From Proteromonas lacertae (Eukaryota > Sar > Bigyra > Opalinata > Proteromonadidae), in the NCBI GenBank assembly GCA_002245135.1, contig NGBS01000593.1, positions 62,001 to 126,000 of the forward strand: a stretch of 64,000 bases of DNA. Direction: 5' to 3'. The notes under the pieces were generated by a model, which was given only the letters and a program-made list of their open reading frames with translations, was not told where the DNA came from and searched no databases. The translations under genes and the position numbers were made by a program. Below are positions 10,769 to 22,362 of this stretch, in pieces (the stretch's first letter is position 1; the number at the start of each line of letters is the position of its first letter).

Positions 10769-13466
10769 TTATTCTACATTCCAGAATTCTTTAGATAGCT
10801 GCTTCTTTTCTTTTTCTGATATTCCATCTAGTTTTATTCTTCCAATTGATTGAATTTTTTTCAAAAATAATCTTAATAGTGATTTATCTATATTTTCTTT
10901 CGTTGTAATGGACAGTTCATTTAGCCTATAAAATACACCTTCATTGTTTTTCATTAATCTTAACATTCTTTCATCTAATTCATTTCCTGATATATCAATC
11001 TTTTTTAATTCCCTAAATACACATAATTTTTCTATCAACGTTTTTAAACCCTTGTAACTCATTCCTATATCTATTCGAATTATAATATTTAAATATACTT
11101 GATAGATTTAATGATGCTGGAAAATCAACAACAAATACATTTAAACGCCTACACATCATTTTGATCCCTTCATCTCCAATAGGATTGTTATATATCGATA
11201 TGAATTTGGCATGTATTATAGGTTTTGATAAAGAGCTTAAAAGTTCATTTAATCCTTTAGAAGTAATTCTATTGTTGGTAAATCAATCTCGTCATAATAA
11301 ATCTGTTTGATTAACGAAATATGATAATTATTTAGATTTAAATCTATTTTGATATAAAGATGAATTGTATACTAGAAAAATCACAACTTTTATATTTTTC
11401 TCTTGTATCAAGAAAATCACAATCATATTCTCTTCTCTTCTTCTTAATACAATAATTCAGATAGTATTCCAATTCTTGATTTGTCCATGATGAATTATTC
11501 ATTTCTATAAATGGATAATATTTATTTTGTAATGATTTTGAACAAATTGATTTTAATCCTTCCATACCTATTCTATTTCCATTTAGATTTATAACTGTTA
11601 TTTCTTTTGAGTCATCAGATATTATTTGCGTTAATAACTTCACACTTACATCATTTATTGACATTTTACTCAAATCTATATAACATGGATAATAAATTGT
11701 GAGTTTATTCAAAATCTTAATTAAAATCTTGAATCCAGCATTACCAACAGGATTATCTAACAATGAATTATTATAATACATATAAATATACTATGGACGA
11801 ATAAATGTAGAATATTATCATTCTCATTCAAATAATTTATCAAGCATTCTATTCCATATGAATGAATAGTATTATCACTTATATTAAGATAGTTAATCTT
11901 TTCATGAACATTTTTTAAACCATCTAATAAATATTTTAATCCAATTGAAGATAATCCCATATCTATTATATATTGTAGAATAATTATTATACTTGAACAA
12001 TTTAGTTCATTATTATCCTCAATTAGTAAATGTAAATGTGGAGATAACAATTTCATTCCTAGATTTCCTATATCATTTCCATATAATTTTAGATGACCAT
12101 TATTATTATTATATGAGGATAAATTATTTATCAGTATTTCCATATCTGAATATGGTATGTTATTATCTATAGGATAGAAAAATATCAATTAATACTACTC
12201 AAATCTAAATACATAATATGTCTAAATTCAAAAAGCCTTACTAATTTCATCAAATAATTCATTCCTTCTTTACATAAACAAATACAGTTGTTACCAATTC
12301 TAATTGTTAATGATCCATAATAAACTGTTGTAATACCAAATATTCTTTCATCTAAGTAACAGTTTTTCCCACTCTCTTCACATTTGTGATATTTTTGAAA
12401 CTTTAGCTTATAGTTTTCTTCATCATATTCTTTGCATAATTTCATCATCAATAACATTGACAAAATTCTTTCGTTTGGCTTATTATTGTAAGACTTCACT
12501 AAAGCATCTCGTATTTCTTCCCATTTATCACTTTCAAGATAATATCCTACTGGATATATAATTGGAAGTTTAACAATCAGTTTATCATAATTCAATAACA
12601 TTTCTTTTCTTTCTCTACATATCAATAGATTATTCTCTTCATCTCTCATCATTTCACACCTCTTTATCATTTCTTTATTCAACTCTTTTAAACTCAATCT
12701 ATCTTCATTTTTTGCTTTTAACATTCTGAATATCATTTTTCTCATCATATCATCTTTTATTTTTTCTGAATTATATTCACATCTCAGAATGTTGTTGAGG
12801 GTTTTAAACATATTCTCATCTTCATTAAATGGTAATTTCTTGTTTATCATTTCATATAATATACAGCCAATTGACCAAACCACACTTTTCTCATTACATT
12901 CTAATCCATTCAATTCTTCAAGGCTTTTGAAACACACATCATACACTCTCAAATCTTCTTCTTTTCTCAATAAATCCAAACCAAAATCACATAATTTTAT
13001 ATTACCATTTTTTCCATATATTATGTTACTACTCATTAAATTGCCAATAACTACATCATATTCATTCAATATTATCAATGTATCACATATTGAACATATC
13101 ATATCACATATATCACATTTTGTTAAGGAATTATTTTGAATTATCTCTTCTAAGTCTCTCAAGTAATATTTTCGTAATATTAATATATGCTCACTCAAAT
13201 GAAATACTTCAAAAGGATAAATAAAGGATGAACTACAATCAAACAGAAATGAGTTATGTTCTAAGAACTTTAATACACTTTTTTCTTTTAATCCATTTAT
13301 ATTAAGTATTTTTACCTTTTTATAACCATTTTTATGTTGAACAACAGAATCTACTTCATTACTGTTCTTTTCGACCTTATCTTTTATCTATTATTTAGAA
13401 TATACAAAATACTTTCATTTTAGGTATAAAAATAGAAAATAATATCTCATCTATTGAATTATTCAT
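10769..13466 (-). CDS. Pseudokinase fused to RI-type leucine-rich repeats (one frameshift)
   Basis: Start ATG at 13466. A 25-nt intron follows codon 18, and further GTAT introns lie near 12183, 11995, 11793, 11370 and 11085. The first ~300 residues form a kinase fold without a glycine loop. The catalytic loop HRDLKxxN is replaced by IGNLMSSN, DFG is kept (LCDFGLDLL), and helix F is VVWSIGCILYEM. This should be a pseudokinase. The C-terminal part is a series of RNase-inhibitor-like LRRs (LNISDNTI, INLNGNRIG, IYNNPIGDEGI, IDISGNELDER). At about 11279 the frame breaks inside an LRR: IDL and TNNRITSKGL are one base out of register. That is a true single-base deletion or a sequencing error. A heavily decayed copy lies at 3485-4080. 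The partner or signal sensed is unknown. Confidence 0.75.
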
Positions 13467-13562
13467 CTTTTAGATTTTAATGAAAATAGAGTCGTTTCAT
13501 ATTCAACATAATTTCACAATTATTTTAACAATAAAACAAATAATTATATATATATTTAATAA

Positions 13563-16500
13563 TTATATTATTAAGGAGAGAAGTAAAACTATGAGTAACA
13601 ACAAATTCATTACTACAACATTACTATCATTTATATGATTACAAACTGTTTGTTCATATATTGTATTACATTTTCGACAATTCCATACATCTTTACCACA
13701 AGCCAATTCAGAATTATATGAAAAACAATCACTATTCAATGTACAATTTGGATAACAAATATTTTTATAACAACTTCCACTTATATCTGTTCGATATTCA
13801 CAAGGAACTCCATCAGAATTATCATATTGAATCATATTACAGGGTAATTCAGGTTGACATTGATTATTTATACATAATTCACCTTGTTGACAATTGGCAG
13901 ATACTATACAGTGTGTTCTATCAGGTAAACAATAGTTACCAACTTTATGTTCTGGAGTACAAGGAATACAAGCTCCACTAATACATTCTAAATCAACAGC
14001 ATGATTTGAAAAACAATCATTATTACTAATACAAGTTGGTCTACATATATGATTATAACATTTACCTCCACTGTTATCATTAAATATACAAGCACCTCCT
14101 TCATTATTACAGTATAATGGGATTTGACACATCAAACTATCACAAGTTTCATTATTGATACAATCAGAGGTAAAATGGCAACTATGAATTGGATTTGAGC
14201 ATACTTCATAATCAGGTAAAAAAGTGGCTGGTTCTTCATTACATATATCACAGATTTTATATATATTATTATCACCATCAGTAGTTATAGTGGTTGTAAC
14301 ATTTGTTATATTATCTTTATATATTTCTTTACATTGTAAATCAGGTTGATGATTATAGCAATCATATTGATCATTTTCTGTACAGTTATGTCTACATGTA
14401 TTATTATAACATATTCCAAATACATCAATGTTATATTCACATTCATAATCATCTTCTTTATCTACTTCACATGGAACAAATGGAGCACATTTTTTATCAT
14501 AACAATTCTCATCTTTTGCTATACAATCAGATTGAATATTACATGTTCTATCTAAATTAAAACAATAATTAGAAACAGTGATATTTGAAGGACAATTTGT
14601 TTCACAATAACCATTCTGTTGATTATAATATGTAGTAGTACATAATAACTGTGGATGTTGAGAATAACATTCAAATTGTTGTTTACAAGGAGGTCTACAC
14701 TCTAAATTATCAGAACATATTCCATCTTTACCATTAGCCATTCTACATATTCCACCTTTTACATTACATTTTAAACTTCTTTGACAGTAGAATTTATTCT
14801 CTACATAACTTATCAAACATATCTCATCTTCCAAACAATCATTTTGGAATTTACAGAACCTTTCATTGTTATTACAAACGTTATCAAATCTATTTGAAGG
14901 TGGGCAACTTATGCATATCCCTATATCTCCTTGTTCTTCATGTTTACAATACAAATCCCAATTCAATTCATCACAGACAGTCTGATTGCTACAAGATACT
15001 CTGCATATTTTATTCCTACATATTCCAGTTAGATTAAAAGCAGTATTACAAACATCATCATCATTTTCACATACACTAAATGGAAGTAATTTATTATCAA
15101 AACAATTACCTTCATCTCCTCTTGATTGGTCAGCACAATTGTCAATAGAAAATGATAAAATTGGATAAATACCTCCATAATTTATAACCCAAATATTCAA
15201 ATCCCAACTCTTTAATGTATCATTCTCATTTGGTTTTATAAAATAGTTTAAACTTTCATCATATGTATATTCTGGTAGTCCAATCAGACCAGGATATCTT
15301 CGAGGTGAAATAAATCTCCAATGCTTAGAGTAATCAAATGAAAAGTAAGGGAAAAATATTTCTATTGTTTCAGGTGTAAAATAACTTTCTGTTATTTCTG
15401 TAATATCATATAATGACATTAAAGTTGTATTTCCACCTTTTAAACCATTATATTGAGTATAATCAAACTTAGGAACACTGTCATCTAGTACTTTATTAAG
15501 AATTCCATATTCATAATTATCATAAACATCAATATAATATCTCATAGTTGAAACATGAATTCCAACTCCAGTAAATAAACCAATAAATTCATTATCAATA
15601 TTACCAGTTGAATTTCTCTTCATATTTAAACTATCAATTCTTGTATAACTATTCGATACTAATACATGATCACTTCGTGCTATAAATCCACCAAAAACAA
15701 TTGGATTATATTTAGGACCTTCAATATTTTGATAATAAATAAAACAATCATCAATTTGTGAGTTGATTAAATAACCAGCAAAACATCCATAATAATTATA
15801 ACTTGGTATTTCATCATCATTTATTATTAAGTAATTCATTGTATTATCAATTGTTTGAATAGTTATCTTATTAATCACTACAAATGATAAAGTTACACTA
15901 ACTGATATTCCATACCCAATTATTCCTCCATATATAACATTTCCACTTAAGAATATATCGTATATATGAACATAAGTAGAATCTATATAATAATCCCATT
16001 TATCAACGATTGAATTATCAGCATAACCGATTAGACCTCCACAATAATTCTTCATTTTTATATCTGTTGTTCCAGAGATGAATCCTAATGATGTTGCATT
16101 TATAAATGAATTTAGAATGTAGCCTCCTTTACTTTCAGTTATTTTACCTATTAAACCACCATATGTTACTGCTGTTGTATTATCTACATAAACACTAATT
16201 TCATTTACTCGTATTGATGTTTGATTTATTGATAAAGTACCTGTATATTCACCAAACAAAAAGCCTACTGATCTTGAATTATCAAATTGAAACCTATCGC
16301 CGAAAATGGCAAGTTGATTGATAGTACAGTTGATTCCGTATTTTGCAATAACACCAACTGGCTCAGCATCATTTGCTCTAAATTGATTCGTAATATTGAT
16401 CTTAATATTCTCGATTTTACCTCCAATTAGCTCTGAAAACATTGGCGAATTTAATTTTACATGCAATGTATATCTATTTCCAATTATTGATCCTGATGAT

Positions 16501-16661
16501 TTTATTGAGCCAGCCCAAGCTATATTATCGTCTAATCGTATATCGTTATTCAATTCACATTCATTATTAGCCAATAGACATTCACGCAACTCTTCAATAG
16601 AAGTAACTATAGTTGCTATGGACAGTGACAATGTACAGAGCAAAATAAATAAAAATTTCAT
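13563..16661 (-). CDS. Secreted Cys-rich surface protein with GLUG-like repeats, probable GPI anchor
   Basis: A single exon encodes 1032 residues. Residues 1-18 are a signal peptide (MKFLFILLCTLSLSIATI). Residues ~100-340 carry repeated GLUG-like motifs (YGGLIGKI, CGGLIGYAD, YGGIIGYGI, FGGFIAR), which are expected to form a beta-helix. Residues ~505-1005 are a series of Cys-rich modules with a recurrent CxxxxDCxxxExC and GxCxNxxCRxxC pattern. The protein ends in a hydrophobic stretch (VVVMNLLLLIVLLLSLII) with no charged residue after it, preceded by small and polar residues, which is the form of a GPI-attachment signal. A single transmembrane anchor is the alternative. A paralogue with EGF-like modules lies at 44535-46770. 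The role is probably cell-surface adhesion or recognition; the ligand is unknown. Confidence 0.85.
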   Translation of the reverse strand: MKFLFILLCTLSLSIATIVTSIEELRECLLANNECELNNDIRLDDNIAWAGSIKSSGSIIGNRYTLHVKLNSPMFSELIGGKIENIKINITNQFRANDAEPVGVIAKYGINCTINQLAIFGDRFQFDNSRSVGFLFGEYTGTLSINQTSIRVNEISVYVDNTTAVTYGGLIGKITESKGGYILNSFINATSLGFISGTTDIKMKNYCGGLIGYADNSIVDKWDYYIDSTYVHIYDIFLSGNVIYGGIIGYGISVSVTLSFVVINKITIQTIDNTMNYLIINDDEIPSYNYYGCFAGYLINSQIDDCFIYYQNIEGPKYNPIVFGGFIARSDHVLVSNSYTRIDSLNMKRNSTGNIDNEFIGLFTGVGIHVSTMRYYIDVYDNYEYGILNKVLDDSVPKFDYTQYNGLKGGNTTLMSLYDITEITESYFTPETIEIFFPYFSFDYSKHWRFISPRRYPGLIGLPEYTYDESLNYFIKPNENDTLKSWDLNIWVINYGGIYPILSFSIDNCADQSRGDEGNCFDNKLLPFSVCENDDDVCNTAFNLTGICRNKICRVSCSNQTVCDELNWDLYCKHEEQGDIGICISCPPSNRFDNVCNNNERFCKFQNDCLEDEICLISYVENKFYCQRSLKCNVKGGICRMANGKDGICSDNLECRPPCKQQFECYSQHPQLLCTTTYYNQQNGYCETNCPSNITVSNYCFNLDRTCNIQSDCIAKDENCYDKKCAPFVPCEVDKEDDYECEYNIDVFGICYNNTCRHNCTENDQYDCYNHQPDLQCKEIYKDNITNVTTTITTDGDNNIYKICDICNEEPATFLPDYEVCSNPIHSCHFTSDCINNETCDSLMCQIPLYCNNEGGACIFNDNSGGKCYNHICRPTCISNNDCFSNHAVDLECISGACIPCTPEHKVGNYCLPDRTHCIVSANCQQGELCINNQCQPELPCNMIQYDNSDGVPCEYRTDISGSCYKNICYPNCTLNSDCFSYNSELACGKDVWNCRKCNTIYEQTVCNHINDSNVVVMNLLLLIVLLLSLII

Positions 16662-16782
16662 TCTATTTTGACTCAGAAAATTACGTTTTGTTCATTTAAA
16701 TTTAAACAAGAAATAATAACCCAACAAGCACAAAAATAATAAAAAAATTGGTGAGTAGAGTAACAACATATAAATAACTATG

Positions 16783-18655
16783 TTAATCCGTTTTCTCATG
16801 ATCATTTGCTGGAATATATCTACTCAAAAAGGGTCTTAATATCATCATCACTGTCTCCTTATTCTGATAAACCATTTTACCAATTGCGAATAACAATGTA
16901 AACAACTATAGGAATGATATATATAATTTTCAATTCATACACATATCTTATTCAATATCAAACTAACAGGATTGTTATTACTCAAAAGAATAATAGAAAA
17001 TATTGAGCTCAATAAATAACTACCAATAATAACATAAATAAATGGAACTAATCCACCATATTGTTTTAACGGATCTTTTTGTTCGTTTAACTCTTCATAT
17101 TCATGGAATGATTTTTCTATTTCTTTATCTAATTTCTCATAGAATTGTTTAATCTAAACAATATATTAAATATATGAAATAAAAGAAAAAAAGAATATAA
17201 TTTAAATAATATATATACATCTTCTTCATTTCCTATATTCGCCATTGTTTCAAACTGTTTAATTGCTTCATCTTTTATTCTCATCGAGTGACGAATTGAT
17301 TTTGAACGATCCATAAATGGAGTTCTTGGATTTATCACTTTATCCATTTTAGCCTTGTAGATCTAATTAATAGATAATTATATAATTATAATTATATTTA
17401 TAAAATATACATTAAATGCTTTTTCAAAGGCATTGATATTATTTATCTCAGCAGTGGCTGCTAATAAGGTCTTCGCTTCAGGAAATGTGGTTTTATCTTT
17501 GAATATTTCAGTGTATTTTATAAAATATCTTGATAATTGACTGGCTGTTAATTCTTGACTGTTTATCACTTTTGGCTTTAATTTTTTAGTGAATATTTCA
17601 TTCATATAAACCTTCAATAAATTGATAAAATCGATATTTATATCACGAATATTTCCATCATACTGTTTCTTTGTTACTTTCAATCCTGGATGAGGTAATA
17701 GAAAACAAGAAATATCCTCAAAACAAGTTAATAAATGAGTTCGAGTTTCTTCCAAGTCTTTCAATTCTCGTTTTTGCAGGATTTTGTCTAAGTAAGGCTT
17801 CATTTCACTCAAACACGCTTCAACATCTGATTCATCATCGAAATTTTGCCAATCTCTTACTAACAAATCAATAGTTTGAAATGGCTTAGATCCAGATAAC
17901 TATACATTTTTATAGAATTACTAAACATACACTTCCTTGCATTGCTACTCTTCCATATTCACTGAATAGAGCTAGATGCTGTAAATTATCTTCTTGAATT
18001 CGTTTATCAATATTATATATCTCATGAGAGGATAGTAATGTTGATAAACCAAATATTGATACAGTTAACATCTGTCCAGTGTTGGAATCAAACATTCCTT
18101 GAGTATCAATCAACAAAACAGCCATTTTCCTTTCTTTATCACCAGGAATAGGTATTAAATAGGGTGTATTAAACATCCATATACCTGTAGTCTGACGTTC
18201 TGAACCAGATCTCCAAGCAAAGCCATCAGTGTTTTCTTGTGTTGTTACTAGGTTTGTGTTTAAACTACCATCTAATCGCTCTATTTTCTGAATATCAATA
18301 TCTATTAATAATATTCAATCTTCGAAATTAGAAATACCTGTTTCACCAGCTTCTAGTTTCTTTAGGTAATCAAGGAAAAAGTCCAACAAAAATGATTTAC
18401 CTGTTCTAAATGCTCCCACGACTGATAATATCGAAACTGGTATATCATCTGGTATTCTTGACATAATATCACGAAAATTATCTTCTAGCAGCTCAAATGA
18501 ATTATCATCACTGTTAATTTTTATGACCTAGGATATGACTGTTAGAAATATCAAAAATACTTGAACTGGATGTGGTTTTGGGGCTTCGGAGATTTCATCA
18601 GGGTTACCTTCTGTAACTATGATATAAGATGGTAAATATATATACCATATGACAT
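16783..18655 (-). CDS. ATL: Atlastin-family dynamin-like GTPase (ER membrane fusion)
   Basis: About 525 residues from eight exons. The GTPase domain has the P-loop GAFRTGKSFLLDF, the atlastin/GBP switch SGSERQTTGIWMF, DTQGMFDS (G3) and LLVRDW (G4 RD motif). Then come FLLPHPGLKV and the three-helix bundle with ATAEINNINAFEKAFN. The C-terminus holds two membrane segments (VPFIYVIIGSYLLSSIFSII and ILNKICLFTLLFAIG) and a short cytosolic tail ending HEKTD. This order is that of atlastin rather than soluble GBP, so homotypic ER fusion and tubule branching are inferred. Exon joins are at GTAT...TAG introns near 18645, 18559, 18334, 17925, 17410, 17230 and 16950. The first intron interrupts codon 4. 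Confidence 0.93.
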
Positions 18656-18996
18656 TTAAAATTCAATTTTTAAAAAATAAAGTGAAAATTCTGATGTCAA
18701 AATAGATTTGAATTAATAACTAAATTTCTATAAATAAAGGGAGAAGACAATTTTTGTTAATACATTTTATTTATTCGACATGGATTATAAACGAACTTAC
18801 ATAATTGCAAATCTTTTATCTCATTATTTATTAATTTTCTCAAATATGTAGTTTTATGAAATATATTTGTGTTTGTTACGTAAAGTGATATTGTATTAGT
18901 ATATGAAGAGTGTTGTAAAAACAAAAAAGAATAAAAAAGAACAAGAAACGGATATATTTGTTTTTTTGGAGGTATTTTGTTTTTATCTTTATCTCG
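18656..18996. promoter_or_regulatory. Divergent promoter region, atlastin (-) and P-loop protein (+)
   Basis: This is a 341-bp gap between divergent starts. It contains a 20-bp element at 18697-18716 that recurs exactly at 25882-25901, also upstream of a minus-strand gene. It also contains TTTATTCGACATG at 18770-18782, which recurs at 22295-22307. Promoter function is inferred from position only. Confidence 0.45.
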
Positions 18997-21978
18997 ATGA
19001 ATAAAGCCGATAAAAAAGATAATTGTACATCAAATGCAAACAATGGTACAGAGGAAGTATTGTCAAAGATTATTGATGGTTTAACTACTTCGATTAGCTC
19101 TCTTCCCAATGATCTTGATTCAATTTCTAGATATTATTACTTCTTGTTAGATAGAAGTACCGAAGGAGCAAAATTCGCACTGGAAGAGATTAAAAAAGTG
19201 ATATCAAGTAAAAAGATTGAAGATTTGATGAAAGGAAAAGCAAATGAAAAAAGACTACATGATGATGTGATTTCATCTATAGTGAACAGTTTAACATTGA
19301 ATGACTCATTTATGAGTTTCAATGAAAGTATAAAGACAAATGGCTTTCCAGAAAAGAGAATCTTTATTAGAGAATGTTACAAAGAGAAATACATTGAGAT
19401 AATGAATGATATAAAGACTTCAAAGAATGAAAATCATCATTTTATAGTGATTGGTCAAACAGGTAATGGAAATACTTCATTTGGCTATTTTATGTTAATG
19501 AATATCAAGAATGAGAAAGAAGATGTATTAAAAGGAAGAGAGATTTATTTTATAAAATCTGAAAATTCAATGGTTTATAAATATGTAAAGAAAGGAGAAT
19601 GTTTTGTATTAGAACATTTACATGATTGTGATATTAGAAATGTGAAAAATTCAATTATTATTTGTGATAGTTATGGTAATGCCTCTAGCTGATAATATCA
19701 TAATCTCCATTAGTTCTCCAAATAAAGAGTTTTATGGATATTATATGAATAGTAATTCAAAAATAATATATTTTGATATATTTAGTCCAAATGAAGTTAG
19801 AATGTGGTTTAAAACTTGTTTAAACTATGACAATGGGGTTGTTGATGAAAATGTGATAATTGATTATGGTTATAATCCTAGATACATTCACAGTCATTAT
19901 ATTTATAGAGATGTATTTCAGAGAGATTATTGGGATGAATATAGAAAGTCATTAAAGGGATTAATTGGTATTAAAAATTTTAAAGAATTTAATAATGAAT
20001 ATCTGCTCAGTGAAAGATATGAAGAGAATGAATTTATGAATTTAGTATTTCATTACAATTTAAAAGATGGCAAACCTCAAAAGTATTTGAAATTCAATTC
20101 AAAAAGAATTTCTTATGTGTTTATGAATAATATATCAAGAGAGTTTTTTGAAGAAAAAGCTGCTGATGAAAATAACTATATATATCGAATATATAAAGAA
20201 ATGGATGATGAAGAAATAAAATCATTTCTATATAAAAGTTTGGTAACATATGTAGTTGCATCCCATCCAGAAATTGTTAAAGATATAATATTATACTATG
20301 AATCTAATTGTCATGATATGAAACCTGGCTTTCGTCATTATTGTTGTATATTCGAAAAAAATCACCAAATAAAAGCACATTCTTATTATTATTTAAATGA
20401 ACAGTATGATAGATATGATTTTGTTGTAAATAATTGTATGTTTAAAATATTTTATGATGATTCTTCTATTCAAATCAATGATGATGACCAAAATAAGATT
20501 TATAATGTATGAATTATTATTGATTATATACTGTATAGAGTAATTTCTATGGAAAAGACAAAAAGAAATTAGAATCAAAAGAAGTAATAATCCAAAGAGA
20601 AGGATATGTTAGAAATGGTTTAGTAATAAATGATGAATATTTAGATAAATATTTTACTTCAAGAAAATTAAGTCAATTGAAGATCAGTGAAAATAATGAA
20701 TCTTTACCACCTGTTACTCATATAAATACTCATTCTAGGTTTTCTCCAGGAAGTGAATTTGAAGAAGAAGATGATGCAAGAGAAGATGAAGATGAAAGAG
20801 AAGATGAAGAAGATGAAGAAGATGATGAAGAAGATGAAGAAGAAGAAGATGAAGAAGAAGAAGATGATGATGATGAAGATGAAGAAGATGATGATGATGA
20901 AAAAATAAAAGGAGATGAAAGCAAAAAGAAAATCAAAAAAGAAAAACCAACCATTAGTTTAAAACCTAAAATATTCAACATAAAAATAGACAAAAATTTA
21001 ATAGTTGATATTCCATCAAAAGAAGAAAACATACCAAATGATATTGATTTGCAGTTAAATGAGATTGTCATTGATGAAAGAAATGAGATTTTATATATTA
21101 ATAAACATGAATTGGTTAATAGAGATAGCTACAAGACTATTTTGAACTTAATAAATGACAATAACAAAGGAAAGAGAAGTTTTTTGATATTTGGTGTAGA
21201 AGGAATAGGTAAAACAGTTTTAGCTTATTATTTATGTCATTATTTTAGTCATTACTTATTTTCTGACAATGATAATTACAATATGTTATTTATATCCAAC
21301 AAAAACAAGTTTTATTATGCTCCAAAAGAAACAGGTTTGTTTATGAGAATTGATACATATGAAAAAAAACAAAATGGAAAATTAGTAATAATAGCTGATG
21401 ATATAATGATAAAAAATGATGATTATGTTGATGTTGATACTGTGATTTTGTTGAGTAATCCTTACTTGAGAAAATATAAAGATTTCCAATCCAAAAGAAC
21501 TCCATTCACAATGTATATTCCTCCATTTACCGAAGAAGAAGCAAAAAAGTATTATAAAGGTGATTATGATATTGATGCTGACCAATATGGATATATTCCT
21601 GGTTTATTCATGCATGATGAAGATGAAGATGACGATTATTTTGAAGGATTAATAAATGAATATAAAAAACAATTAAGAGGGCATAATTTCTTTGAGTATG
21701 TCAAAGATGTTAATAATAATCCAGAGAATGGAGTAATTAATATGAACAATATTTACTGTTATCAGATCAAAAAAGGCGATTTAACCAAAATTAGTAGTTA
21801 TGAAGAGATATCAGAAGGTATTGGCAAAACAGTGTTTAATCATGTAATGGGTGGTGGTTTTGGACATCCAAATTTTACTACAACTAATAAGACTAGAAGA
21901 AGAAGAAGAATAGAATTTGAAATTGATGGAGATCCTTATCTTAAAGATAATAAAAGAAAGGCAGAAGAAGAAGAATGA
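18997..21978 (+). CDS. Double-module Crinkler/RHS-like P-loop NTPase, first module decayed and frameshifted
   Basis: Two related modules lie in one transcript, joined by an intron at about 20511-20540 (GTATGAATTA...GTATAG). Each module opens with an IFIRECYKEKY-type motif, then a P-loop, then a SSPN/LSNP motif. These resemble the P-loop regions of Crinkler/RHS-type proteins of oomycetes, fungi and other protists. Module 1 has GQTGNGNTSF, where the Walker A lysine is missing. At about 19680-19695 its frame shifts between IIICDSYGN and NIIISISSPN. A 19-nt intron there is possible but shorter than any other seen. Module 2 (from ~20545) has an intact GVEGIGKT and IIADD. A ~55-residue Asp/Glu block (20760-20900) precedes it. 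The function is uncertain, and the gene may be degrading. Start chosen at the first ATG of the frame. Confidence 0.6.
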
Positions 21979-22362
21979 ATATTCATCTAAATGAAGAAGA
22001 GTAGAATAAAGAAAAACATATTAAAATTAATAATGTATATCCTGATGTTTGTTTTAATCTATAATTCATAATATAGGAATTTTGGATAATAACGAACATA
22101 AATTATCTTAGTTGTTTGGATATGAAATAAATCTAAAATTATTTAAAATCATTAATATTAATAACAGAATATGTGCAATAGTATCTAATAGCACCAAATA
22201 ATCTGATATTTATGATGTACATTTATGTTTAAATACAGTATTCGCAAAATATCCTCAAACATTTATATAAATCGATCTTTGTATTTATATTGGATTTATT
22301 CGACATGTGTATAAACAAATAATACTAAAATAAAAGTCATAATTATCTCTTTTGTTTAATTA
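21979..22362. other. Convergent intergenic region
   Basis: AT-rich, with no gene seen. It holds the second copy of the TTTATTCGACATG element (22295-22307) that also lies upstream of the P-loop gene. Confidence 0.55.

Noticed and set aside
13115-13132. TTCCTTAAC on the minus strand, matching a U12 branch site
   Set aside because: It lies inside an open exon (NNSLTKCD) of the pseudokinase-LRR gene.
19675-19700. A 19-nt intron to repair the frame in the P-loop gene
   Set aside because: It lacks the GTAT donor and is shorter than every other intron seen; a frameshift is simpler, though not excluded.
20730-21071. Minus-strand frame rich in Ser opposite the acidic block of the P-loop gene
   Set aside because: It is the antisense of GAA/GAT repeats; no homology, no independent signals.
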